Assembly (NCBI RefSeq): GCF_950023065.1
Contig: NC_088681.1
Span: 13,578,001-13,642,000, forward strand
Length of the DNA stretch: 64,000 nt
Reading direction: 5' to 3'
Source of the DNA: Planococcus citri
Lineage: Eukaryota; Arthropoda; Insecta; Hemiptera; Pseudococcidae
Shown here piece by piece: positions 48,504 to 60,084 of this stretch; position 1 is the stretch's first letter, and every line of letters starts with the position of its first letter. The notes beneath the pieces were generated by a model. That model was not told where the DNA came from, did not search any database, and was given only the letters and a program-made list of their open reading frames with translations. A program made the position numbers and the translations under genes.

Positions 48504-49264
48504 TATTTTATGATTTATGGCAGAATTCGTCTAGTTCTCTCAATTCTTGTACTTATTCGTTGTGAGAAGTGTTGGCTGTTTGAAATCTGGAATCAATTTT
48601 CTTATAATAAAGTGTGAGCTGCAAAAAGCAACCATTTTGAAAAAAAGTTGAGAAATTTTTTTAGAAATATGTATTGGAAGTTTTGAGGCTTCTCCTCCTT
48701 CCACTCCCCATCACACATCGTTTCCTCACGCCTGCGAGGAGATCTCTGGAAATTTCCTACACTTCATTCGAGTCGACCTTTCATCTCCCAATTCATCATG
48801 ATCACTTCCAAGATGATCTAACCCCTCTAGGAAGTGAACGTCTTGAAAGCTTTTGAAGCGATTCTAATGTGCTGGAGAAAATTGAGCTTTCGCTGGAGGC
48901 TCCAGATTTGCTCAAAAGTGATCACAATCGATTTTGAAGGCGACTGCATATTCTTTTTGTGAAATGTTGTGTCCGTTATTTTTAAGATTTCGCTGAAAAT
49001 CAAATTTATTCAGCTCAGTAGTTCAAAAAAATTTGGTTTTGAAGTTTGACAGGCATTTTTTTAAAACGGTGTTCCGAATTTCAGCTGAATTTGGCATCCA
49101 AAAATTCAACAGGGTGTCTTGAAAATCCTATTTATCCTGATTTTCGTGCTTTTGTCCTTCTGTACCTTGTTTTCGTTCTGTTTTATTGCCAAGAAGTTCT
49201 GTTTGTGAGGATTTTTCTATCAAACTTTGCAATTTTCCATTTTTTCAAAATTCAGAATTTTGGA
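48504..49264. other. Intronic AT-rich sequence with one CTGGAGGCTCCAG fragment
   Basis: A piece of the 24 kb repeat family (gctggaggctccagatttgctc, split here as gctggaggctccag / atttgctc) lies at about 48893-48915. The rest has no recognised feature. Confidence 0.45.
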
Positions 49265-51545
49265 ATTTTTTCTTCAAATTTCTTTGAATAAATTTCGACC
49301 CTCCTCTCCCTCTTCCCCCCCAAATTGAAACATTTGAACGTTTGAAAAATGTATTATCAAAGTTCTGTTTTTTTTTTCTTTGGCATATGTATTGCCTACC
49401 AAACCTGATTTTTTTCTGCAAAAATTCTAATTTTTTGTCAAAACAATGGTAGAGAGTTTAATTTTTTTTAAATAATTATTATTATGTTCAACCAAACTCT
49501 TGAAATTTTCCATCCTTTATTTAGAATTTTGAAATTTTTTTCTCATGTTTTCTACCAGTTTTCTTTGAAATAATTTTCTAAACCTCGCTCGTCTCACCCC
49601 CTCCCCTCTCCTCTCTCCACTCTCCCCCTCCCCTCGCCATATTGAAACATTTTAAAAATTTATCATTATCAAAAATTCTGTATATTTTTTAAAATATTAC
49701 CGACAAGACTTGATTTTCTGCTTCGAAGCCCAAAAATCCTGATTTCTTGCTCCAAAAATTCCATTTTTTCCCAAAATTGTGAAGAAGTCTTGATTTTTGA
49801 AAATTTTGAAAATTTTTGATTGGTTTTTTTCTTAATCAAAGTTTTGCATTTTTTGCATTTTTTCTGTTTTTTTTTTTCGAAAATTTTGATTCCCCCCCCC
49901 CCCCCGCTTCCCATTGAAACATTTGAACATTGAAAAAATTTATTAATAAAAGTCACGGTTTTTTTTTATTGACAAATTTGCCTACAGATGAATCTGCTTT
50001 TTTTCTCTAAAGATTCTAATTTTTTGTCAAAATAATGGTAAAAAGTTCAGTTTTTTTAAAATAGTCATATTCAAATAAACTCTGAAATTTTCCATTCTTT
50101 GTTCAATTTTGAAATTTTTTTCTCATTTTTTCTATTAAGTATGTAGTTTTCTTTGAAATAAGTTTTGGCTCTCACTCGTCCCACCCCCTCCCCACCCCTC
50201 CCCATATTGAAACATTTGAAAAATTTACTATCAAAGCTTCTGTATTTTTTTTTTTTTGCTGTTAAGGCTTGATTTTTTGCTTCAAAGTCTGAAAATCTTA
50301 ATTTCTTGCTCCAAAAATTTCATTTTTTTCCAAAATTGCAAAAAAAACTTGATTTTTGAAAATTTTCTACCAAACTTTGCTATTTTTCATTTTGTTTTTC
50401 TTTATTCAGAATTTGTAATTTTTTCCAAGTTTCCTTGAATAAATCTCGACCATTTCCTCCTTCCCTTCCTACCTCCTCTCCCCCTCCCCATTTAAATATT
50501 TAACCAAATTTATTATCAGTTTTTTTTTTTTGACAAATTGCCTACTAAACCTAATTTTTTGCTCCCAAAATCCCAATTTTTGTCAAAATAATAGTAAAAA
50601 GTTTAGTTTTTTAAAAATTAATATCCTTTATTCAGAATTTTGAATTTTTTTTCTCATGTTTTCCTCTAGTTTTCTTCGAAATAAGTTTTGACTCTCACTC
50701 GTCCCACCCCCTTCCCACCCCTCCCCATATTGAAACATTAAAAAGAATACTATCAAAGCTTCTGCATTTTTTTTTTTGATTTTTTGCTTCAAAGCCTAAA
50801 AATCCTAATTTCTTGCTCCAAAAATTCAATTTTTCCCCAAAATTGCAAAAAAGTCTTGATTTTTGAAAATTTTCTCCCAAACTTTTCTATTTTCCATTTG
50901 TTTTTAATTATTCAGAATTGAGAATTTTTTTTCCTATTTTATTTGAATAAATTCCGATCGCTTCTTCCCTCCCTCCGTTTTCTCCCCCTGCCCATCAAAA
51001 TATTTGAACAAATTTATTATCAAAGGTTCTGTTTTTTTTTTGACAATTTGCCTACAAAACCTGATTTTTTGCTCCCAAAATCTCAAGTTCTTGTCAAAAT
51101 AATACTTAGTAAAAATTGTAGTTTTTTAAAAATCATTATTTTCAACCAAACTCTGAATCCTCTATTCAGAATTTTGAATTTTTTTCTCATGTTTTCTGCA
51201 AGTTTTCTTTGAAATGTGTTTTGACTCTCACTTGTCTTACCCCCTCCCCTTCCCATATTGAAACATTTAAAAATTTACTATCAAAAATTACTTTTTTTTT
51301 TAATATATATTGCCGACAAAGCTCGATCTTTTGCTTCAAAGTTCAAAAATTCAATTTTTTCCAAAATTGTGAAAAAGTCTTGATTTTTGTAAACTTTTTA
51401 ACCAATCTTTGAAATTTTTGATTAAATTTTTTCTTACTTATTTCAGAATTTTGGATTTTTTCTATTTTTTTTTTTTTTGTCTTCTTTTGATAAATTTTGA
51501 CTCTCCCTCGCCCCTTCTCCCCCTCATTGAAACGTTTGATATTTA
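49265..51545. repeat. ~270-bp C/T-rich satellite with ~540-bp alternation
   Basis: A CT-rich block (ctcactcgtcccaccccctcc, or ccctccctcg variants) followed by ccatattgaaacatttgaa marks each unit near 49318, 49640, 49912, 50207, 50485, 50725, 50990, 51252 and 51525. Spacing is about 240-320. Two unit types alternate: one with ttttttgcttcaaag and tccaaaattg.aaaaagtcttga, the other with tgacaaattgcctac, aaacctgattttttgctcc and tgtcaaaataatagtaaaaag. The higher-order unit is about 540 bp. Includes a long C run near 49892-49907. Open frames are incidental. Confidence 0.85.
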
Positions 51546-53350
51546 GAGCAATTTTACCAAAGCTAAAATAGTAAACGAATAATTTACAACCTTTTCCATT
51601 AATTTTAGCTCATCCTTTAATGGCTGACGGTCGAAATGATGGCATAAGTGTACTCAAAAAAGTCGATAAAATATACATAAATTTTACCATCTGTTTTTTT
51701 TTACGAACCTACTTTTCTAGGCCAGTTCATGACAGCACGGATACTATTTTAAAAACGAATTATACCCAAATAACGAGTCTACTTTACCCATCTCACTCTT
51801 CGTCGCATAATTTCCAACGATATTCAAATCTCCCACAAGTACAAATATTGTACTTCCTCGCATAGAATTATGGTACTTACATCCTCAACTCGCACGCAAC
51901 CAAAAAAATACCCAAGTAACCCCATTTCGTTTCACGCCAGCTACATATAAAGACACACACTCGAACGTACGAGTAAATCTGCATCGCTGCGAAAATCCGC
52001 TATATTTTCCGGAAGCGATTCTCGCCTTCATCATCATCATCATCCATCGCCACTGCATAATACCTGCTCGATGCAGCCGAAAACAGGTCCTGGGCTTGAC
52101 CACCTTATCCATCCCCTCTCGTTGAAAAAATGACGTACGTACGCTGCGGATGATGCTGCGATGTGCGAAGTGCAAAACAAAACCCAAACCGTCCGACCAA
52201 TATTCTCGGTGTGACCGATATTTTATAGTATAATTCGTCGAGTTCAAGGATGAGATATCGCGAGCTTCATCGAATCGAATACTCGTATAGCGGTTTCATT
52301 TCAGGAGCTGCGGCAAATACGCCACCGCGTACCGCATCCGTTCTCCGAGCACCGGATTGTTTGACGAGAAGCTCGTAAGCTCGCTCGTTCGCTCGAAAAG
52401 CTACGTATACGCTACGATATCATCACGAGCGACGACGACGACGAAGAAGACGACGAGAAAATGAAAATTACTACAACTTTTACCCAAACCGAACGCAAAA
52501 TGCCAAGGCCGATTTGACACAGTGCCCTTGTTCGTAATTCAAGTACGAATAAACGTATACACGTTAAACCGACGTATAAGTACACCTAAAAACGACCGAC
52601 CGACCATTCGTTAGTAGACCAGCAGGCGAGGGGGAGAGGTAGCACATAATCGATGCTCTTTTGGCTTTGTTCCTACGCTTCCTGGTTCGGTGATGACGAT
52701 GAGCAAGGTGCCAGGAGTGAGGTGAGGTGAGGTGATGGTGGTGGCCGGACACCCATTCTGATACGTGTATAAATAAACATTTTTTTTTTTGTTTTTTCTC
52801 TCTGTTTTCAATACTCACTCATATATTACATATTATATCGACCTGTGAATGTGGAATGACGAAGAAGAAAGAGCCGTGCAAATTGACGATAATTAACTCT
52901 TAACATGTTTGAGTAGGTAAGGTACATGCGCAGGTTTACATCTTATATAGGGTGGGGGGAGAGGATGTTGAAGATGTATCAGCAGCAGCGGTCGTATAAG
53001 TACATTTGCGTACATGCCAGCACCTTTTTCATTTTTTCTCTAGCTATATAGGTACATATTTACGAGCTATCCTTATGCAATTTACCATATCGTGTGTAGG
53101 TTCTAGATTTTTTTATTTATTTCAAAACGTAGTAAAAGTTCCCCCCTCCCCAACCACCCTCCTCCAATCGCTGTATTAACCACTAACCTGCCGTTAAATG
53201 ATGATCGAGTCGATGACGATGTACTAGCAGCGCATTTTAAAGGTCAGCTTTCCCCACGCCTTTACTACAACGTAGTTCAAGGTTTTATTACTCGGAATAC
53301 GCGAGTATTTTCTATTCGTTTTCTTTTTTTTTCCTTTCGCGATCATGAGA
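51546..53350. other. Unique, partly GC- and CpG-rich intron sequence
   Basis: 52.1-52.6 kb has many CG dinucleotides and simple GAC/GAA runs (gacgacgacgacgaagaaga at about 52432). ggtgaggtgaggtgatggtggtgg-type G-rich DNA lies at about 52720-52745. Contains one splice-flanked 70-nt candidate exon, listed separately. No recognisable protein domain. Confidence 0.45.
52305..52374 (+). other. Candidate cassette exon with good splice sites but unresolved frame
   Basis: Acceptor gcggtttcatttcag ends at 52304 and donor gtaagc starts at 52375, enclosing 70 CpG-rich bases. Read in phase 0 after the PRKRK exon, it meets a TGA after 19 codons. The two other phases are open throughout (one begins SCGKYATAYRI, another AAANTPPRTAS). 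It could be a poison or alternative exon of the host gene, an exon of another transcript, or chance. I recognise no family. Confidence 0.2.
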
Positions 53351-55130
53351 AGAATTGTAAGTTTATGGGAAATTGAACCCCGGTGTTTGGAGGAAGAAAA
53401 GCGAAGGGAGAAGGAAGGGTCAGTGATGTAAAATGTAAAGCAATAATTCTGATAACATCCCAATTCGCACGTAAAACTTTCAATTTTTTGAGACAAAATC
53501 CAGGGGAAAAAATAGATTTTGAAAAAAATATAATGTTTCAAAATTTTGAAATTCGGGAAAAATTTGCCAAAAAATTGGAATTTTTGAAAATTTTTAAAAA
53601 TCAGGAAAATTTTAAAGTTGGTGAAATTTTGGTTTAGAATTTTCGAAGGGAAAATAAGAGAAGTACGAGCGTCTTGTTTTGATGTAAAATTCCAAAAAAA
53701 AAAAACTAGGGTTTTGGCTTAACAAGGGAAGACGAGGGAGGATCCCGAAATTTTTTGGAAAAATGCTGAGCGAATGGCTTTAAACAGAATGCAGTTCATT
53801 TGATGAATTTCTCTCTAACATCTCAAGGTCAGAAACGATCTGAAAAAAAGTGTTGGAGGAGTTGAAAAGTAAAAGTCATCGACTAACGATTCAATTGTCT
53901 CATTTTTTCCAGCTCAAATTAATGTTTATTTCATCAATTTTTCGGCATTTTAATGAAATTTATCGCAATTTTTTTCGGAAAAGGGAGGCGGAAAGAACTC
54001 AGTTTCTTTAGCTATTTTTCAACTTGTAAAAAATGTTGCTGGTATTGAAAAAAAAGTTTAATCTACTACTCTTCCCCTTCCCCTTCCGCATGACTCAGGC
54101 TTGTCAAGGCTGCAAAAAAATTCTCGATGATGGAATTGGAATATTTTTTGTGAATTTCAATCAATTATTTGTTGCAATAATCGTTAAAGTGAATTTTTGA
54201 TCGCGAATTCGTCTATTTATATTAATTTTCCCTTCTGTAAAAATCACAAAAATGACATTTTTAGTGCTGTTTTGAAGTTTTTTTTTTTTTTTAGCATTAT
54301 CATCAAAATGGTTGATGGAGATTTGATTGGAAGGAAAAAACAATTCGATGCATTTCTGGGTGTCTGAAGAATTTTTTTGGAAACATTTTCTCACTGATTT
54401 TATCCAATTTCGTTCTAATTTTGTAAAATGATCTTTTTTTAAGAGAAAATTTTGGAATTATCAGGAGTATTATTGGGGGTGGCTCTTATTTTGAAGCTTC
54501 GTTTTTTTTTTGCGTTCCAACCTCCTGAAGTTTGAAGTTGTTCGATTTCAGAAGAAAATTATTCTTTTTTTTTTATTTTTTCCCAAGTCCGAGAAAGTTA
54601 CATCAGAAGCCCCCCGCCCCCCCTTTCACTTGAAAAATCAGAAAAAAAATGTGAAAAATCAATTTTTCTTGAAAATTTAAATCTTTGCACACCGGACCTT
54701 TTCTAGAAAAAACCGCTCCGGTACCTCAAGCCTTGTGTGTTCCGTGAACCCCTTCGCTTCTCCCCCCCTCAAAGTTGTAGAATATCAAGAAAAATGGAAT
54801 GAATCGATGATAGTATAATTTTTTTTTGTTGGAAATTTGCCATTTCTCCGTCAGAATTCTTCTTGATAACCTCCTTTTTTTAAAAAGAAAATCTGCTTCG
54901 ATTCCTCAGACAATGTTGATTGCCTTGTATAATGCTCTTCGCCCCCTCCCCCTCCCCCTCCATTCAAAAAAAAAGTTGGAAAAAATTTTGAAAATGAAAA
55001 ATTACAGGTCTTTGAAATGTTTTTATTTTTGATCAAAATTCTTCTTTCAATAAATCCATTCTCCCATAAAAAATATTCCTCAGTTTTCAAGTTGTGTCGG
55101 TCCGCTTGTATGAAACTCCCCTCTCCCTCC
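53351..55130. other. AT-rich intron sequence with poly-A/T and C runs
   Basis: Many poly-T/poly-A tracts (for example near 54280-54292 and 54568) and ccccctccccctccc tracts near 54940-54960. No repeat period is clear and no gene is supported. Confidence 0.45.
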
Positions 55131-55862
55131 CCCCACCATCACAGAATTTTGAAAAATGATATCTTTATTGCAATCTGAAGTTTTTTGGAGATTTTCAATT
55201 TCTGAATGAGGTCTTTTTTCAAAAAAAAAAAAAATCGATTCCCCAAATAATGCTGACTTGCAAGTTTTGTGGGGGGGGGGGAGGGTCAAAATCTCTAGAG
55301 ATTTTTTTTCCGTAAGATTCATCAACTCCAAAGTTTGACAGTGAAAAAAAATCTCAAAAAATTTTTTCACCCCCACCATCACAGAATTTTGAAAAATAAT
55401 ATCGATGTTGAAAAACTGAATTTTTTTTTGGAGATTTTCAATTTCTGAATGAGGTCTTTTTTCAAAAAAAAAAAAATCGATTCCCCAAATAATGCTGACT
55501 TGCAAGTTTTGTGGGGGGGGGGGGGGGGAGGGTCAAAATCTCTAGAGATTTTTTTTTCGTAAGATTCATCAACTTCAAAGTTTGACAGTGAAAAAAAATC
55601 TCAAAAAATTTTTTCACCCCCACCATCACAGAATTTTGAAAAATAATATCGATGTTGAAAAACTGAATTTTTTTTGGAGATTTTCAATTTCTGAATGAAG
55701 TCTTTTTTCAAAAAAAAAAAAAAAAAAAAAAAAAACTCGATTCCCCAAATAATGCTGACTTAAAGTTTTGGGGGGGGGGAGAGGTCAAAATCTCTAGAGA
55801 TTTTTTTTCTCGTAAAAGTCACCAACTTCAAAGTTTAACAGTGAAAAAAAATCTCAAAAAAA
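55131..55862. repeat. Three-copy ~243-bp tandem repeat
   Basis: Copies start at ccccaccatcacagaattttg at 55131, 55371 and 55617 (spacing 240 and 246). Each holds ttttggagattttcaatttc, tgaatgaggtcttttttc, a poly-A run, tcgattccccaaataatgct, a G run of 9-17, gggtcaaaatctctagag, and gtgaaaaaaaatctcaaaaa. Copies differ mainly in the lengths of poly-A and poly-G, so this is a recent duplication with slippage. The 141-codon minus-strand frame at 55080-55505 is the repeat. Confidence 0.93.
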
Positions 55863-56350
55863 TTTTTTACATGTGCAAAGAATAAACCACCTTAATTACA
55901 AAATATGGTTAATTTGAATCTATAGGGCCTAAATTTTGTTTTTTTCTTTCTTTTATGGTGATTTTTTTTGAACTGGAAAATCTGAAAATCTTCCGGAGGC
56001 TTTAAAACAGCTCCAACTCACCACAAATTGATTTAGGAGGTCGAAACCAACTTCCCAGTATAGCAAATTTCAGTTTTCTACCTTCGATCTATCAATTTTT
56101 TCATTTTTGAAAATATTTATTTGGGTTTTCAGAAATTGATCAAAATTCAAGAATTGAAATTTGGGACCTGATGTTGTATTTTTGGAAATACTTTTGATTT
56201 TCTCTGCCAAGTCCAAAAATTTTTTTGCCTGCTAGGATCATCTTTCCTGTGAAATTTCTTCATTTTCAAAGGAAAAAAAGGGTGATGTTCTATTTTTTTG
56301 GGGGTTGAAAAGGTTTCTATTCGATGATTTTTCAGGATGTCTACCACGTC
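55863..56350. other. AT-rich intron sequence with CTGGAGG-family remnant
   Basis: Sequence at about 55985-56060 (tccggaggctttaaaacag, tttaggaggtcgaaacc) resembles the 24 kb inverted-repeat family. Otherwise nothing recognised. Confidence 0.45.
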
Positions 56351-56495
56351 GTGAAAGTCGCGAAAAAGGTCGCGAAAGTCGCGAAAAAGATCGCGAAAGT
56401 TGCGAAAAAGGTCGAGAAAGTCGCGAAAAAGATCGCGAAAGTTACGAAAAAGGTCGCGAAATTCGCGAAAAAGATCGCGAAAGTTGCGAAAAATC
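56351..56495. repeat. 21-bp minisatellite (gtcgcgaaaaaggtcgcgaaa)
   Basis: About seven units; gtcgcgaaaaag(g/a)tcgcgaaa is the unit. Variants replace gtc by gtt, or cgcg by cgag or tacg. Because 21 is a multiple of three, frames on both strands stay open and give heptad-like repeats (VAKKVAK / FRDLFRN); these should not be read as coiled-coil genes. CpG-rich in AT-rich surroundings. Confidence 0.92.
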
Positions 56496-58319
56496 ACCCA
56501 GACTTTAATTTTGAAAAACTCCTTGTATTATTACGTATTCAATGCCTCAACCCTCCCCCCTCTCAAAAAAGTGTGAGCTTTATTGGAAATCTAGGTTTTC
56601 TGTCTTTAAAAATGGGGGGGGGGAGCACTGAATAAAAAGTCGCGATTTTTGAACATCAAATTTTTGGTAGACACTCTGTTTTTTCATAAATCATCTTTTT
56701 TTGAAGTATTTTCTCAATATTATTCGAATTTTTTCGTCATTGAAAGGGCATTTCTTTTCAACCCATTAAATTTCCTTACGAAACGAACAAACTTCACTAA
56801 TGAGTACTCGACACAACTCGAAGGAGGAAAAACACCCAGCAACTTTTTCCTTAAAACCTTATATCGAAAAAGTATTTGAAACAAAAAAATGCAACACCTC
56901 ATCCACTCTCCTCTCCTCCCCTTCGACACGATTTCAACCTTGAACGAAAAAGGTATACGTAGCGCTTAAAAAGTATGGCGGACGCGATGCCGATACCGAT
57001 GCCGGTAAAATACTCGGTACGTTACTCGCCTAGTAAATGAGGAGTTTCTTTCGTTCGGTGTAGTACAAACTCCCCCGCATTGTTTACAATGCCAAAATAT
57101 GGGACAACATACTTCCGCTATTTGGCGAGAGAGAAGAAGAACGCCGGTACCTCTACCTACTGTGTACTACCACTACGAAAATCCAAACAAAACAAACCAA
57201 CCTCAACTTTTGCCGTGAGCGAGGAAAATCGATACTCGATTAGTTAAGGCGTTAAGCCGCCCGGCTGCGCTGTAATCGCGCGAGTTTTATAAATAAAATA
57301 TAACGTGTATTTATACTCGGCAACGTAAATAGGTCAGATTTTGCAAAAGCTGCTGCAGAATCGATTTTAACTTCGGCGCATCCTCTAACCGTGGCCATTC
57401 AAAGTTTCTCGCCGTTGTGCTTTAGGTGTCCCTGTTGCCCCCCTGGCCCCCCTGGCCCTGGGTGATTGCTTGCTATGCTAGTTGCTACCCCTGCTGAATT
57501 TCCAGTTGCGTAGGTGGTGGGTTTTACCCGCGAGCAGGAGGTATTGTGTTTTGGGTGTATGGGATTGGGTGCTGCTGCCGGTGTCGGTGCCGGTGCTGTT
57601 GCTGACGCTACTGCTGCTGTGTTGATGATGTTGATATTTAAATGCGTCGTATTTTCCATCCATCGGGTCTTCTACTTCTATGTAGATATTTATTCGTAAT
57701 TAGTTGGTTGTGTTTTTGCGATGTTTTTCGTTTTTCCGCTCTCTTTATACGAGTATTTCCTCTTTGTTTTCCTAGGTACGTTTTTCTGCTCGATATGTTT
57801 TAATTCACCTTCTATGTATACGGTGAAGCGAAATGTCGTCCTTGGGGGTTGATTTGAGCGTTTTACCTTCGCTCGAATCACGAATGTGTTGCGAAGTGTT
57901 TCCTACAGTTTGTTTACCTAATGGTTTAATGCATAATTTTGAATACATCAGGTGCATCTGATTGTTGTCGAGAGTTATCTCATGATTACATCGTGCGATG
58001 ATGTTCCAGTATAATGCGTCGAGAAGTGCATATTTTTTTCGCATACCTATGGTACATATAACTTGTTTGAAAGTTGAGCTGTCAGATCGTGTTGGTTTGT
58101 TGCACGAAATATGTGGCGAAGAAGAAAATAAAAACAGTTATTTACTCGTTTTGTAATTTCAACTTTCTTTGGTTATTTTTTACGAGTTGAGCGAATTTGA
58201 AATTTCACACTCGCAGAATCTTTAGTTTTGTCGGATAGGCCTGAATGTTTGTTTCGTGTGATTTGATTTGGGCTATTGAATTTATTTGCTACCGATTTGA
58301 GTTGTTTTCGATGAAAATT
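56496..58319. other. Unique intron sequence including a GC-rich island at about 57.0-57.65 kb
   Basis: A G8-9 run is near 56612-56620. 56.98-57.65 kb is CpG- and GC-rich with ccgatgccggtaaaatac-type words and GCTGCTGCCGGTGTCGG-like triplet-rich DNA. On the minus strand, 57399-57663 is open in two frames, giving His/Ser/Thr-rich or Ala/Pro-rich products (for example HHQHSSSSVSNSTGTDTGSS). Such low-complexity sequence occurs in insect transcription factors, but no splice-supported exon can be shown. A real exon or promoter island cannot be excluded. Confidence 0.35.
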
Positions 58320-60055
58320 GAAAAACAAATTCTTGGCAACGTTGCAGTATTTATGGCGCATTTGTTTTCTGTATTGATAAAGATGAATTTATCCTAATTT
58401 ATCCATCAAATAGCTGATGGTTCTTTTGAAATCATTGTGGAGTGTTCCAGCACTCATTTTGCCCATCTGTCAATTTGAAGAGATGAAAACGTTCATTTGA
58501 TCTTTCCTTACTATAGTTCAACGTTGCAACTTGCAAATAAAATGTAGTTAGGTTTAATCCATTTTAACTCAAACTGAGTTCATCTTTAGGTTTATTGAAG
58601 TTGCACAAAAAAAAATCGATGCATTTTCAATTCGACGTTGCCAATGATACATTTTCCATTCAAATGTGCATTTCCCAGTTCAGCATTTCCAATCCAGTCT
58701 ACATTGAAACAGGTTTTGTAATTACACCAGAGTTGACCAAAAAGTTCATGCAGCGTTTTTGTCATCATGTCTGACTGATAAATTCAAAGTTTGATATTTC
58801 ATATTTAATTCGACGTTGCCAATAATCCATTTTGTATTCAAAAGCATATTTTTGTTGAACTGACCTTATAATGAAACCACTTATAATTAATGAAGTTTTT
58901 AGTGATGAAATTTATGTTGTTTTGAATTTTGGTACATTCGAAGTGCAACGTTGCCAATTTGTAAACTGTTTTATTCATTTTCCAATAATCTGCCCAGGTA
59001 CTCAGCATTACAACAATTCAAGTATTACACTAGGCAACGGCATATTTGTGTTCGGGTTGAAAATGGGCTTAATCGATAGTTTAGACCCTAAAACAAAAAA
59101 CAGAGTGGGGTTTTTCAATTTGAGTTGTTTTTGTAGTCAGGAGAGATGATCAAAGTTGCAAAAATGGCCGTTTTTGCCCTATTTCACAAGTTTGTGGAGA
59201 TATCAGTATTATGTTTCAAAAAAAACCAAGGTCATATTCGGATTCTGCGCACTTTTTTAAGTAAACAATTTCACCGGATTTTTGATTTTCGAAGTTTCAA
59301 GCGCATACGGAAGATTTTTGTTTGTAACATATCTTAAAACTCGGGGCGAGAGCCTCGCCCGCGCGAACACGGTTCCGAGCCACGAGTACGTGGTGGAGTA
59401 ACGCCAGCGTCGCGCGCTCCGAGTTTTAAAATATGTTATAAACAAAAATCTTCCGTATGCGCTTGAAACTTCGAAAATCAAAAATCCGGTGAAATTGTTT
59501 ACTTGAAAAAGTGAGTAGAATCCGAATATGACCTTGGTTTTTTTTGAAACATGATACTGATGTCTCCACAAACTCGTGAAATAGGGCAAAAACGGCCATT
59601 TTTGCAACTTTGATCATCTCTCCTGACTACAAAAACAATTCAAATTGAAAAACCCCACTCTGTTTTTTGTTTTAGGGTCTAAACTATCGATTAAGCCCAT
59701 TTTCAACCCGAACACAAAAAAAAGGTCAAAAATTGTTGCCTAGTGTTATTGAAATTTTGATTTTTCAAGACTAAAATGCGACGTTGCCATTGCCAATTAT
59801 CTACTTCCTTCATAATCAAATTGCACTTGCCATTATTTTTATGTTTATTAAGATAGGTACATAATTGATAAATTTTTTCAAAGGTTTATTACTCGTATTA
59901 TTGATTACATTTTTGATTATGCCATTTTTACTCGATCGAAATATCAATTTTTCGTGAGAAATGCGACGTTGCCAATTATCCATTTTATATTCAGATTGGA
60001 ATTTGGATTTTCCATTGTTTTTGTGTTGAAAAAAATATTTTAAGAACAAATTGAG
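58320..60055. repeat. Highly diverged satellite-box array (interrupted by a MITE)
   Basis: Boxes near 58332 (minus, ttggcaacgttgcag), 58633 and 58812 (plus, ttcgacgttgccaat), 58940 (gcaacgttgccaattt), 59776 (atgcgacgttgccattgcc) and 59959 (atgcgacgttgccaattatcc). Surrounding sequence (cattttatattcagattgg, cattttgtattcaaaagca) differs from the 150-bp family, yet the box itself is kept. Spacing is irregular, about 130-300, outside the MITE. Confidence 0.75.
59028..59745. mobile_element. 718-bp foldback MITE with CACTAGGCAAC termini
   Basis: Ends are CACTAGGCAAC... and ...GTTGCCTAGTG, flanked by TTA on both sides (59025-59027 and 59746-59748), i.e. a 3-bp duplication. Most of the element is a long inverted repeat of about 300 bases per arm (for example ttgaaaatgggcttaatcga at about 59055 and tcgattaagcccattttcaa at about 59685), meeting in a GC-rich centre (59340-59425, ctcggggcgagagcctcgcc). 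CACTA-type (EnSpm) or Harbinger-type (TWA duplication) are the options. No transposase. The paired frames at 59146-59337 and 59426-59617 translate alike because the arms are inverted copies. Confidence 0.9.
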
Positions 60056-60084
60056 TACCTTTTTTTGAAACGTTTGTATAGCAA

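Noticed and set aside
56147..56508. Heptad-like proteins (FRDLFRN, VAKKVAK, RESREKG) on both strands
   Set aside because: A 21-bp minisatellite keeps every such frame open; openness on both strands at once is a repeat artefact.
58975..59010. Ratchet-like site (ctgcccag|gtactc near 58997)
   Set aside because: The donor is weak and the flanks do not resemble the two strong cassettes; it lies inside diverged repeat DNA.
59146..59617. Two paralogous small genes facing each other
   Set aside because: Their near-identical translations come from the two inverted arms of the MITE.
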